The notes beneath the pieces are model-generated. The model made no database searches. It was not told the DNA's origin and saw nothing but the letters and a program-made list of their open reading frames with translations. Shown in pieces: positions 1 through 8,876 of a stretch of 13,843 nt of DNA. Source of the DNA: Conidiobolus incongruus B7586 (Eukaryota; Entomophthoromycota; Entomophthoromycetes; Entomophthorales; Conidiobolaceae); NCBI GenBank assembly GCA_000697335.1, contig JNEM01015898.1, positions 1 through 13,843 of the forward strand. Reading direction: 5' to 3'. A program made the translations under genes and the position numbers. Each line of letters opens with the position of its first letter. The stretch's first letter is position 1.

Positions 1-570
1 ATATTATATTATATTTTTTGATTTTTTATTATATTAATAATACTATTGATATTTATTTTAAATGATTTTCAGATGTGTATAAGAGACAGAAATAAATCCT
101 ACTGAATATTAATAAATTCGGTACAATAAATAATTATTTAAAATTATTTTATAAAATATTAACTTTATTAAATTTTATAAATTTAAAGTAATTAAAAATA
201 TCAATTAAAGTTAATAAGTTCAAAAATTTTGTATATTTTGAATTTTTTAACAATATTTTATTTATTAAAATATCATAATTGGTCTTGATAATAGTTTTAA
301 TAGTAAATTTCTAATCTTTATCTTTTATATTAATTCAAATAATCTAAAAACAGAATTGTTATTCAATCAAAATTTCAATTTGAAATTCTAAATTAATTAT
401 AAAAAGGAAATTAAAAAAATGATACAAAGTCAGTAATATTATTTTTGAATTTAATTTTTATTTTTGAGTTAATAATTTGATTAAAATAAGATTATAATAT
501 CTTTCTTATATTATGAAATAGGTTAGATGAATATTAATATAAACATTGGTAGATAATAGCTATTACAAAG
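1..570. other. AT-rich non-coding flank downstream of the P450 reductase gene
   Basis: This stretch is mostly A and T with dense stops in all frames, and I recognise no gene in it. It lies 3' of the reductase stop codon, so the part nearest 570 probably includes that gene's 3' UTR; no clear AATAAA signal is seen there on the minus strand. The only distinct object is the adapter-derived sequence at 71-89. The first 70 bases may therefore not belong to this locus. Confidence 0.7.
71..89 (+). other. Tn5 mosaic end (Nextera-type adapter relic)
   Basis: The 19 bases AGATGTGTATAAGAGACAG are an exact match to the hyperactive Tn5 mosaic end used in tagmentation libraries. A chance exact match in such AT-rich DNA is negligible. 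In this orientation the genuine insert should start at base 90, so bases 1-70 were probably joined artificially, either by a chimeric molecule or by an assembler using untrimmed reads. The usual read-1 or read-2 adapter bases are not seen on its 5' side, so only the mosaic end survives. It should be read as laboratory contamination and not as a natural transposon. Confidence 0.95.
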
Positions 571-2715
571 TTAAGCCCAAACATCTTCTTGATAGCGGTT
601 TTGAGATCTAAGCTTCTTAACATAGTTGATAGCGTGTTGTTCGGTTAACTTTCCATATTCTTGAGCAATTTCAATAAATGTATGATTAACATCCTTGGCC
701 ATATATTTGGCATCACCACATACGTAAATGTGGGCATTTTGTTCGTTAATTAACTTCCACATAAGTTCACTATCCTTCTTTAAGAGATGTTGAACGTAGA
801 CCTTTTCAGCTTGTTCACGAGAGAATGCATTTACCATCTTAGAATCACCGTCAGGAAGAGCGTTGAATAATAATTCCCATTCATTGGAATATAAGAAATC
901 TTCGTCACGCTTTCTGCAACCAAAGTAAAGGATAGTGGCACCGACATCTTTACCCTGTTGGGCGGAGTAGACACGATCTTGGACAAAACCTCTGAAGGGA
1001 GCAACACCAGTACCAGGACCAATCATAATAACAGGTGTTTTAGGAGATTTAGGCAAGGAGAAGTTGGATTTACGAATAAACATAGGAATAGTCAAAATGC
1101 TCTGATCAGTTTGGGGTTCCAAATGGTATTGGTGAGTAGGTTGATCATTACCAGTGAGACGGTTGTGAACAGCGAGTAAATAGTTGGTAAACAGACCATG
1201 AACCTTACGGTCAGCATTATCTTCAGGAGAGAATTCGAGGACGGAAGCAGTGACATGGACGTTCTTGGGATGAACTTTACTACTGGAACTGATAGAGTAG
1301 AAACGAGGCATAACACGACCAAGGTTTTCAACAACAAGTTCAAGGGGAATATTAGTCTTTTCTGAAGGAGCGGCATTGGCTTCGAGTCCTTGAATGTGTA
1401 AAATAATTTCGGCCATTGTTAAACGGTGATTGGTAACAGTTTTGGTGTAGCTTTCCAAGTCAGAAGAAATGCTGGTGAGGTAATCCTTAGCAGCTTTGGA
1501 TTTAGCCAAAGTAGTAAGTTGAGTGAGGAATTGACGAGATGGAGCAGCACAAATATCAACATAGTGACGGAACATAGCACGGTATGTAGTGGGAACAGGG
1601 AAAGGATACTTCTTAGCGGCAGAGGGATCAGTGTTGATGGCAGTAATAACTTGATCAAGTTTTTCAGTTAATCCAAAGGCTTTAGCAGTTAAAAGAACTT
1701 GAGATTCAGGGTTAGTGGCCCAGACACCAACATGATCACCAGTATCATAGGTAATATTTGTTCCAGTAATATCAAGTTCCAAGTGAATACAGTGGCGTCC
1801 ACAGTTATCAGCAAACAATTCTCTAGTAACTTTGACAGGAGCGTAGAAGGGATTTTTGGCATCGTAGGTGACAGGAGCACCGGGAATAACTTTAGAGTTG
1901 GGATCAACAAGTTGGCCTTGATAAACATCTCCACTTTGTTCAGTTTGATCGGTTACTTCAGAAATAGCCATAGTAGCTTGCACCTTTTGAGTACCGGCAT
2001 TTTCAAAGTCAATTCCTAAAGCGTCGCAGAAATGCTTCCACATAGGATCCTTCCACTTGATAAAATCGTCTTCCAAACTGCCATCATCATCTCCCAAACC
2101 AATTTCGTAGTATCTTTTAGCACCAAATTTGGTCAAATATTCGTCTACTTTTTTGGCAGTGAGGTTAAAGTGCTCATAAGTACGGTTACCTAATCCAAAG
2201 ATAATATATCTGAGGTTCTTCAAAGGAGATTCAGATGCATCAGAAATGCCTTCGGACCAAGGAGCATCAGTTTGGTCGACAAACATATGGTAGAAATCAC
2301 TAGCGTTATCAGTAGGTTCACCTTCACCATAGGTAGCCATAACGAAAATAGCCAAATAGTCATCAGGAATAGTATCGAGTTGGTCCATATCGTAATCATC
2401 AATATCAGCAACTAAACAGTTGACACCGAAACGTTGCTTGGCTTCTTTAGCCAACCTTCCAGAAAAGTCTTCAGCAGTACCAGTTTGAGAACCAAAGAAA
2501 ATAACTACTTTGGCGCCTACTTCCTGTAACTTTTTCATAATATTACGGTTCTTCACTATCGGAGGTTTGGTAGGTGCAACAGGAGCTAGTGGTTTTTCAT
2601 TTTCTGGGAAAATATAAGATCTTAGTAAATAAGCACCACAGACGGCGAAGAGGGCAGTAACAACTACTCCTTGCGGTGTCGATAAGTCCAATCCAGCAAA
2701 ATTAGCTAAAGTCAT
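571..2715 (-). CDS. NCP1: NADPH-cytochrome P450 reductase (CPR), intronless
   Basis: This 714-residue diflavin reductase passes electrons from NADPH through FAD and FMN to microsomal P450s and other ER acceptors such as haem oxygenase and squalene epoxidase. Residues about 15-33 form one hydrophobic anchor, followed by a proline-rich linker. The FMN flavodoxin domain spans about 68-225, with GSQTGTAEDF (75-84), ATYGEGEPTDNA (127-138) and GLGNRTYEHFN (174-184). The FAD domain carries RFYSISSSS (471-479) and GLFTNYL (507-513). The NADPH domain carries GPGTGVAPFRGF (566-577), SREQAEKVYVQ (632-642) and CGDAKYMA (666-673). By alignment from memory with mammalian CPR, S474, C666, D711 and W713 match the hydride-transfer residues and the stacking Trp. 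The end, RYQEDVWA, is typical of fungi, which usually finish in S. The start is the only Met before the anchor. Length fits the family. It has no intron, unlike the other four genes in the window. Confidence 0.97.
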   Translation of the reverse strand: MTLANFAGLDLSTPQGVVVTALFAVCGAYLLRSYIFPENEKPLAPVAPTKPPIVKNRNIMKKLQEVGAKVVIFFGSQTGTAEDFSGRLAKEAKQRFGVNCLVADIDDYDMDQLDTIPDDYLAIFVMATYGEGEPTDNASDFYHMFVDQTDAPWSEGISDASESPLKNLRYIIFGLGNRTYEHFNLTAKKVDEYLTKFGAKRYYEIGLGDDDGSLEDDFIKWKDPMWKHFCDALGIDFENAGTQKVQATMAISEVTDQTEQSGDVYQGQLVDPNSKVIPGAPVTYDAKNPFYAPVKVTRELFADNCGRHCIHLELDITGTNITYDTGDHVGVWATNPESQVLLTAKAFGLTEKLDQVITAINTDPSAAKKYPFPVPTTYRAMFRHYVDICAAPSRQFLTQLTTLAKSKAAKDYLTSISSDLESYTKTVTNHRLTMAEIILHIQGLEANAAPSEKTNIPLELVVENLGRVMPRFYSISSSSKVHPKNVHVTASVLEFSPEDNADRKVHGLFTNYLLAVHNRLTGNDQPTHQYHLEPQTDQSILTIPMFIRKSNFSLPKSPKTPVIMIGPGTGVAPFRGFVQDRVYSAQQGKDVGATILYFGCRKRDEDFLYSNEWELLFNALPDGDSKMVNAFSREQAEKVYVQHLLKKDSELMWKLINEQNAHIYVCGDAKYMAKDVNHTFIEIAQEYGKLTEQHAINYVKKLRSQNRYQEDVWA

Positions 2716-2784
2716 TGGAACAAAAGCAAAGTATTTTTGATATGCAAATAATATAGGCTAAACTTAGACGATGATACCTTAAAC

Positions 2785-2817
<33 letters not shown>
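2785..2817. repeat. (AAT)11 microsatellite
   Basis: Eleven perfect copies of AAT, reading ATT on the coding strand of the reductase, lie about 70 bases upstream of its start codon, in the 5' UTR or core promoter. Length variation between isolates is likely. Nothing suggests it is translated. Confidence 0.95.
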
Positions 2818-3110
2818 TAATTTAAACTAGCAGCGTCTAATTGATTAGAGACTGAACGATATAGTAATCGATCTTTATATACTATACTGAATTTAGTTTT
2901 AGGAAATCTTAACTGATAAGCTACGAAGAGCTGTATTTAAATACCTTCTAAAACAAGTGTAACATTATCCTCACCTTCCCATTCAGTAATAAACTCATTT
3001 TATGGAACAACAATTCTATTACTACAAATATAGTAAATGAACAGTTGATGCGGATTTTCTCAGATTGGACCAATCAGATGAGACCAATTGGGAATTTTAA
3101 AATTTTTAAT
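2817..3110 (-). pseudogene. Degenerate coding-like tract, family not recognised
   Basis: On the minus strand one reading frame runs for roughly 98 codons with only about three interruptions. This is unusual in DNA where stops normally fall every few codons. Its peptide has protein-like composition, for example EWEGEDNVTLVLEG and FSIVYKDRLLYRSVSNQLD. The tract is visibly less AT-rich than the DNA beyond 3760. It could be the remains of a host gene or of a mobile element, or a chance frame in a richer promoter region. I cannot assign a family and do not propose a function. It ends just beside the AAT microsatellite and includes the CCAAT cluster, so it also overlaps the likely promoter of the reductase. 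Confidence 0.3.
3064..3091. promoter_or_regulatory. Cluster of four CCAAT/ATTGG boxes
   Basis: Within 28 bases there are ATTGG (3064-3068), CCAAT (3070-3074), CCAAT (3084-3088) and ATTGG (3087-3091, overlapping the previous one in a near-palindrome). CCAAT is the core bound by the fungal HAP/NF-Y complex. The cluster lies about 350 bases upstream of the reductase start, a plausible distance for an upstream activating element. Binding is inferred from the motif alone. Confidence 0.45.
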
Positions 3111-3760
3111 TTATTAATGATGGAAATTCAAAAGTTGAAGAGAACAAAATAATTTAATCTTATAGCGAAAATTAAATATATAATCGGGTAAATAAATTAC
3201 TTCTTTATTCCGATATCACCCTCCATAGTTATTCCCCATCCGTTGTAAATTTTAGGGATACCCCTGATTATCTAACTCTTAATATTCCGCCTAGTGTTTT
3301 CTATTGATTATATAATTATCTAAGTTTTATATTGAATTGATAGGTAGCTTGGTTAATTAGCACATGGATTGAAATACTATATGAAACCATTTATTCAAAA
3401 TCATCGTAATTTAGTCTCTTCTTTGAGGTGATGGATGCTAATGCTAAAAATTGATTTGGCAATTGTTCATAAGGTGATTAATAGAGTATTGATCGAATTT
3501 GCATTATAATCAGCTGAAAAATATTCCCTTATTCAATAAGAAACCTATAAAATATGAAAAAATCCAAGATTCCATCATCGTAATCCGATTTCCCCAAGTT
3601 TTTTCAGACTTTTTTTCAACCATCATTTGATTTAGATCAATCTTCAAACAGTTTTAAAACAGAACTCTTCAAACTAATTGCCAAGGCTCAAAGGAATATT
3701 TGCATAAAGTTCTGCTTCAGTTCAAATATTTTAAATAAAAATAGAATTCTTTAAAAATTG
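3111..3760. other. Less AT-rich intergenic tract, no assignable gene
   Basis: This stretch has a base mix intermediate between the exons and the extreme AT-rich DNA beyond it. On the plus strand 3584-3754 is an open stretch of 57 codons with no ATG, including ELFKLIAKAQRNICIKF. On the minus strand around 3195-3260 there is a short protein-like run, IPKIYNGWGITMEGDIG. The 11-mer ATCATCGTAAT occurs twice, near 3400 and 3575. Together with 2817-3110 this may be one decayed gene or element, but I recognise no family. Confidence 0.3.
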
Positions 3761-6700
3761 ATTAATTTTACAATAAATAAATTACTTTAATAGGTAACAA
3801 TTCATTTTATTTCCAATTCGAATTTTATCAACTAAAAAAGATAATATCCTAAATAAATTATAAAGTATGATTATATAATATATCTACTCTAGTTATGAAT
3901 AATATTTTAAAAATTAGAAAAATATATATATATATTTGAAAATTTTTCAAATTTTATAATAAAAAAAATTAACTTTCAAAGAAAAATGTCACAGTATTAA
4001 ATAATTACAAAATAAAAAGGGATTAAAACATTAAAAATTTCTAAATAGATAAAGAATACTTATTCAGTAAAGTATGTTCCAATAATTTCGTATACTTCTT
4101 TAATTCTTATATAAATAAATTTGATTCAATACTAATATAGGATCTCAAGAAAATATTATTCTCTTATCTTTTCAATCTATTTCATTTAACTGGTTTTTAT
4201 TAGCTAATTTCTAATTAGAATTTATAAAATATTTAGCTTATTAAAACTTTTGTAAATTATTTAAACCTTATAAAAATTTATATTAATTATAAAAAATTCG
4301 TGAAATATATATGTATTTGAATATAAATATTAAAATATCATCATAGATCATATTACTTTCATAGATTGAATAATATTATAGAATCATTTATCCATTTATA
4401 GTTATTTGTAGGAATGTTGTTGAAAATTTATCAGATTCTATATCAGATAAGTTGAAAATAGAAAATATGATATCATCAATATTCTTATAGAAACTTGTTT
4501 TATTGATCAATTTTCCTACTTTTGAAGCTTTTCTATATATTATAAATTTGAATTAATATAGAAAGAATGTAATAAAAACATGTTGTCAGATTAATATTTG
4601 TCCAAATATATATTATTTTACTCTTTTTCTGATTGTTTTTCGAATAACCGAACATATTAATTAATTCTTATTATGAGAAAAATCAAAAAACAATATTTCA
4701 GCCAAGTTGTGACAATTATAAAAACTAATCATCAATCAACTTAATCAATAAGCAATAATTATAATATTAATCAATTTGATTAATGATTAATAAACTATGG
4801 ATAAGTTATTTTTAAATAAAGGATAGATATCAAAAATTCAAGCTTTATATGAATACCCGATACACTTTTACCTAATCAACCCGATAAAGGTTCCTATTAA
4901 GAACAAATAAATTAATTAACCTAACAAAATTAATTAATTGGGTTTTCTTATTGTTTTTAATCCCGAAAAATTTTACTTATTTGTTACCCAGTTTAATTCA
5001 TTCGAATTCAATCTATTTTAGATTATGTATTGCTTAATGATTATTGACTAATTAACCATATTTTTAATTAATTTACAGCAATTATATCATCTGCTATAAG
5101 GTACAAAATGATTTCATAGTCGGACTGTAACTGTCATTGCTAGTTTTTAACCAAATATCATTTGTATTTTCTAACTTTGTATGTAATAAGGATCGAAATT
5201 AATTTTAATTGAATATCTTTAATATCCACAGATCATCTGATATCATTGAATTCATTTTATTCAATATTCAACAAATGACACTTAGTTTGCAAGAGATAAA
5301 ATAATATATGATATTTATACTTTAGTTCTTCAAAGGCAAAAAAAACTATTTACAAATATTTATATTAGATTAAAACTCAATTAGAATTATTGCCTTTTTT
5401 AAACAATTTAGTTTTAAAAATACCACCACGATTATAATTTAGAAATATTATTACATGATGTAATTATAAATATCAAATTAAGGATCAAGATTAATTAAAT
5501 TGCTGAGAAATAAAGTTAAATTAAGTTTCAAACTAGATATAATTTTCAAATAATTTGATAATAAATATTGTACAGTAATTTAAAAAGGATGAAAAATATT
5601 AAAAGTATTTTCAATGATTTGTAACTTATAATATTTCAAAACTGTAATTTTTAAATATTAATAAAATGTCATTAAATCTATCAATGTAATAAAATGAGAG
5701 TTTGTTTATCATTGCAATTATGAATTATATAATTCTTGATCAATGGTGATTTTATCTTCAAGCTATAAAGTATCGTTAACAATTAATACTTCATATTAAT
5801 AAAAATAATGTATTTAATGGCATATTAGTAAATATGATATATTGAATGTTATTAACGTGGCACAAGTAGTACTATCATAAATATTTATTTTACATGAATA
5901 TTTCTCAAAAATGGATAACCATATTAAACCATTCCCGAAAATTACCTCATATTATTAATTATCATTTTAATTCTAGACCATACTTTAACTCTGTGAGTAC
6001 TTAATTTTATTCCTTTAGATAATATTTTGAAATTATATAATGTTCTTTGTAATATAGTTGTTCAAGCACTGATTAAGGATAACATAATGAATTAAGATAT
6101 TGTCTTGGTAATGAAGGTTTATTCTCTTTCTGTTAATAAGTATTCAATTGATTGAGCAACTAAGCTAATTTCGATGTATCAAAAATCCCACATATTGTAA
6201 CTAATGGTATAATTAATTAATATCTATTTCAATATATATAATAGATTTTTATATTATTCATTTTAATTAGTAGCTGAATAAATCAAAATAAATCAAACAA
6301 ATTTAATTTATATTTCCTTTTATTATGTATTTAAATTATTTTATTTGTTTATTGAATGAGAAAATTATTTAAAATTTTATTAAATGGATTAAATATTTAT
6401 TAATTGCATTAAACTCATAACATTTACAAAGTTTTTCTAGTATGCAATTACATTTGCTATCAAATAATTATTAAAATATTAATTATATTACCTAATAATA
6501 AACTATATTATTTCAGTGATATATAGATGAATAATTTCATTTAAGTTTAATGATTATATTTTTAATTCAATAATTTCATCAACCTTAAAAATTAAAAAAA
6601 TTGTAAAATTTAATTATCATAATTTATTTCAAGTATTATTAGATTTAAAAATATATTATTTTAAATAAATTTAAGATCAAAACTTATTAATATAAATTCT

Positions 6701-7643
6701 AATTTTATAATTTAAATATTCAAATATTGTTGAAATAAACTTTAACATGGTTTTTGAAATTCAATTTATCCATTCTAATATTTAAAAATTGAATTTACCT
6801 ATTAAACTTAATTATAATAAAAAACTTGAAAAGGGAATAAAGTATTCAAAATTAAAATATAAAAAACTATTATTTTTTTTTCAAAACTAAGAGATATTTT
6901 ATTAGTAAGTTTGAATATATGTTTCAGTGGATAACTGAGAAGGAATAGATTTGACTGATACTGTTTATTCAAACATATATATTCATTTTGACAATAATCT
7001 ATTTTATCTGATACAAAACATTTATTCCAATAAAAGATTATATATAAAATATTTGAATAAAATTTAATAATCTTTATTGCATATGCAGATTAAATTTAAT
7101 AAAATTAATATAATGAATAAAAATTATAGAATATTATTTCACACTTCCACATTATATGTATTTTATATGACATAAAATTGATAAAAACAATCAATTTGGG
7201 CAATGAAAAATAATGAAATGCTTATTTCATATTTTGATAATATTTATTATTTGGATAATGTTCAAGTGGATTAAAATATACATTATATCGCTATAATGAT
7301 AAAAAAAGTCAATAAATACAATGTATTTTGATTAAATTGTTAATTTCTAGAATATATAACTTATAGGAATTTGAGGATCTATTTGTAATAAGAATTCATT
7401 ATAAATATATTTTACACCGATTATTATAACTGTATCGCCTAAGATTTTTTGATCAGATTTAAAATCTATCATTTTAAAAAATTTCATTATGTTTGATATT
7501 GAGATAATATATATTTAATTGCTATATAAATTGCCATGATAATTTATCATAGCAGTAAAATAGTTAAATAAAAATAACCAAAATTAGTACAAATTATATA
7601 AGTTAACTTAATTCATTTTTTTAAAAATCATGCCAATACAAAT
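3761..7643. other. Extremely AT-rich gene desert
   Basis: About 3.9 kb with no credible coding frame, tRNA or other RNA gene on either strand. It contains homopolymer A and T runs and a short (AT)7 run at 3922-3935. Two copies of ACCCGATA lie at 4855-4862 and 4879-4886. Its right end holds the 3' UTR of MIC19. Short-exon genes of unknown family or AT-rich non-coding RNAs cannot be excluded by eye. Confidence 0.6.
6909..6984. repeat. Imperfect inverted repeat, possible hairpin
   Basis: GTTTGAATA at 6909-6917 pairs perfectly with TATTCAAAC at 6966-6974. In an overlapping alternative register, GAATATATGTTT (6913-6924) pairs with AAACATATATATTC (6971-6984) apart from a two-base bulge. The loop contains a small nested CAGT/ACTG stem. 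It is less monotonous than its surroundings. It could be a structured RNA, a relic of a small inverted-repeat element, or chance. Confidence 0.3.
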
Positions 7644-8398
7644 CTAAAGTTGAGAGTTGACATATTCCTAATAATACAAAATTAGCAATATTAATATTAA
7701 GATAAATAAAATAATTTACTTTTTGAGCTAAAGCGATAGATTCTTTAAAGTTTTCAACTTCTTTCCAGCAGTCCAATGTTCTCTTGGGGTTATTACTATA
7801 AAATAATTGTATTAATATAACACATAAATGGTGATGATAATTAAAATTACTTGTAGCAAATGATTAAAGCTTCCTTAGCTTCTTCAACTTTAGCATTAAC
7901 TTTAGCAATAGGTTGACTAATAGTAATTGTCATTAAATTATTATAACAATGCATTAAAATTAATATTTACTGAGTATTCTTTTTAACTAATTCTTCCAAA
8001 TATTGGTGTAAAATTTGAGTATCAGCTAAATTGGGGTTCTTTAAATTCTTTTTAATTTTTTCATCTTCGAGTTGAATTCTCTCTATTTCTTGTTGAGCTC
8101 TCTCTTGAACTAAACGTTCCAACTGATCACTTTCTAATTCTTGAGAGTTCTAAATAGAAAAAAAAATTAAAAATTTGAGATATCGATTCATTATATTTGA
8201 AAATTTCTAGATAAAATACATTTCTCTTATTAGATTGTCCGTTTAATTGGTTAACTAATTCAGGAGAAATCTAAAAAAAATGATTAATTTTATAATTAAA
8301 AATCCATAATTTAAAATTACTGATAAAGAAGCATTTGAGGGAGGATAAATTACAACAGGTTCAGTTTCTTTTTGTTGATTAGATTGGCTATTTCCCAT
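7644..8398 (-). CDS. MIC19: MICOS complex subunit MIC19 (CHCH-domain protein), six exons
   Basis: This is a predicted 157-residue subunit of the mitochondrial contact site and crista organising system, acting at the inner membrane facing the intermembrane space, where it links MIC60 to the rest of the complex. Exons, in transcript order, are 8321-8398, 8220-8270, 7971-8149, 7851-7916, 7720-7795 and 7644-7667. All five introns (50-70 bases) are GT-AG and keep the phase. The protein starts MGNSQSNQ, with Gly2 a likely myristoylation site. Then come ISPELVNQLNG, typical of the family's N-terminal DUF737 region, a charged helical or coiled segment (about 47-102), and the CHCH part EALIICYNNNPKRTLDCWKE, with C123 and C134 in CX10C spacing as in fungal Mic19. 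The last 24-base exon gives KEYVNSQL and a TAG stop; it is the least certain exon. It diverges from the CHORD gene. Confidence 0.88.
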
Positions 8399-8826
8399 TT
8401 TAAAGATCAGTTATTAACTATTGAAAAATTACTTTAATAAAATTACAATATTTTTAATGATGAAATGGATTTATTTAGATTTATTTAAATTATGGGATTA
8501 ATTATTTATATCTGATCAAACTTCATATTTTGTACATTGTTAATATAGAATTAATATATTCTGTAATAAATTTAACATTCAGATATAATGTTAATATTAT
8601 TTCAATATTAAACAATTTAATTTTAGTTTTTAAATATGTAATAATAATAGATAATCATGTTATATCCCAAGATTTACAGAAATGGCAAATCAATCACACC
8701 AAAAAAATACCATAATAATAAAATCGAATTTAATAGAATTAAATTGTGATTCAAATGATTTTTGTAGCATATTCAATCAATTTATATCTAAAGAATTTCA
8801 ATTCATTCAATATTTAATAACTAAAA
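8399..8826. promoter_or_regulatory. Divergent intergenic promoter region of MIC19 and the CHORD gene
   Basis: The 428 bases between the two start codons must contain the promoters and 5' leaders of both genes, unless one starts within the other. It is AT-rich with no clear TATA or CCAAT element that stands out from background. The CHORD-side leader contains several upstream ATGs, one opening a frame that overlaps the CHORD start. Confidence 0.6.
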
Positions 8827-8876
8827 ATGGCTATCTTGTTAACTTGTACAAGAAAAGGCTGCCAAAAACAGTATAG
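8682..8876 (+). other. Upstream open reading frame overlapping the CHORD start
   Basis: An ATG at 8682 opens a 64-codon frame, beginning MANQSHQKNT, that runs 50 bases past the CHORD start codon in another frame. It is AT-rich, has no recognisable domain, and is probably not a protein gene. If the CHORD transcript starts upstream of it, ribosomes would have to bypass or leak past this ATG, which could lower CHORD translation. The transcript start is unknown. Confidence 0.3.

Noticed and set aside
71-89. A natural Tn5-like transposon end
   Set aside because: The sequence is the engineered mosaic end used in sequencing kits, with no transposase or second end nearby.
831-2411. Several open frames of 60-106 codons on both strands inside the reductase gene
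   Set aside because: They overlap the long, well-conserved CPR frame, have no recognisable domains and are shadows of its codon pattern.
3349-3384. tRNA-like D-arm and anticodon-like sequence (GGTAGCTTGGTTAATTAGCA)
   Set aside because: No matching anticodon stem, T-arm or acceptor stem follows, so it is not a tRNA.
4901-4945. Palindromic AATTAATTAA runs as a possible inverted repeat or origin
   Set aside because: The motif is self-complementary and common by chance at this base composition; no extended arms are present.
8456-8515. Box C/D snoRNA-like pair (ATGATGA and CTGA about 50 bases apart)
   Set aside because: The terminal stem is poor, no internal boxes are seen, and such motifs arise often in AT-rich DNA.
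8530-8715. 61-codon open frame upstream of the CHORD gene
   Set aside because: It begins with TTG rather than ATG, is very AT-rich and shows no protein-like features.
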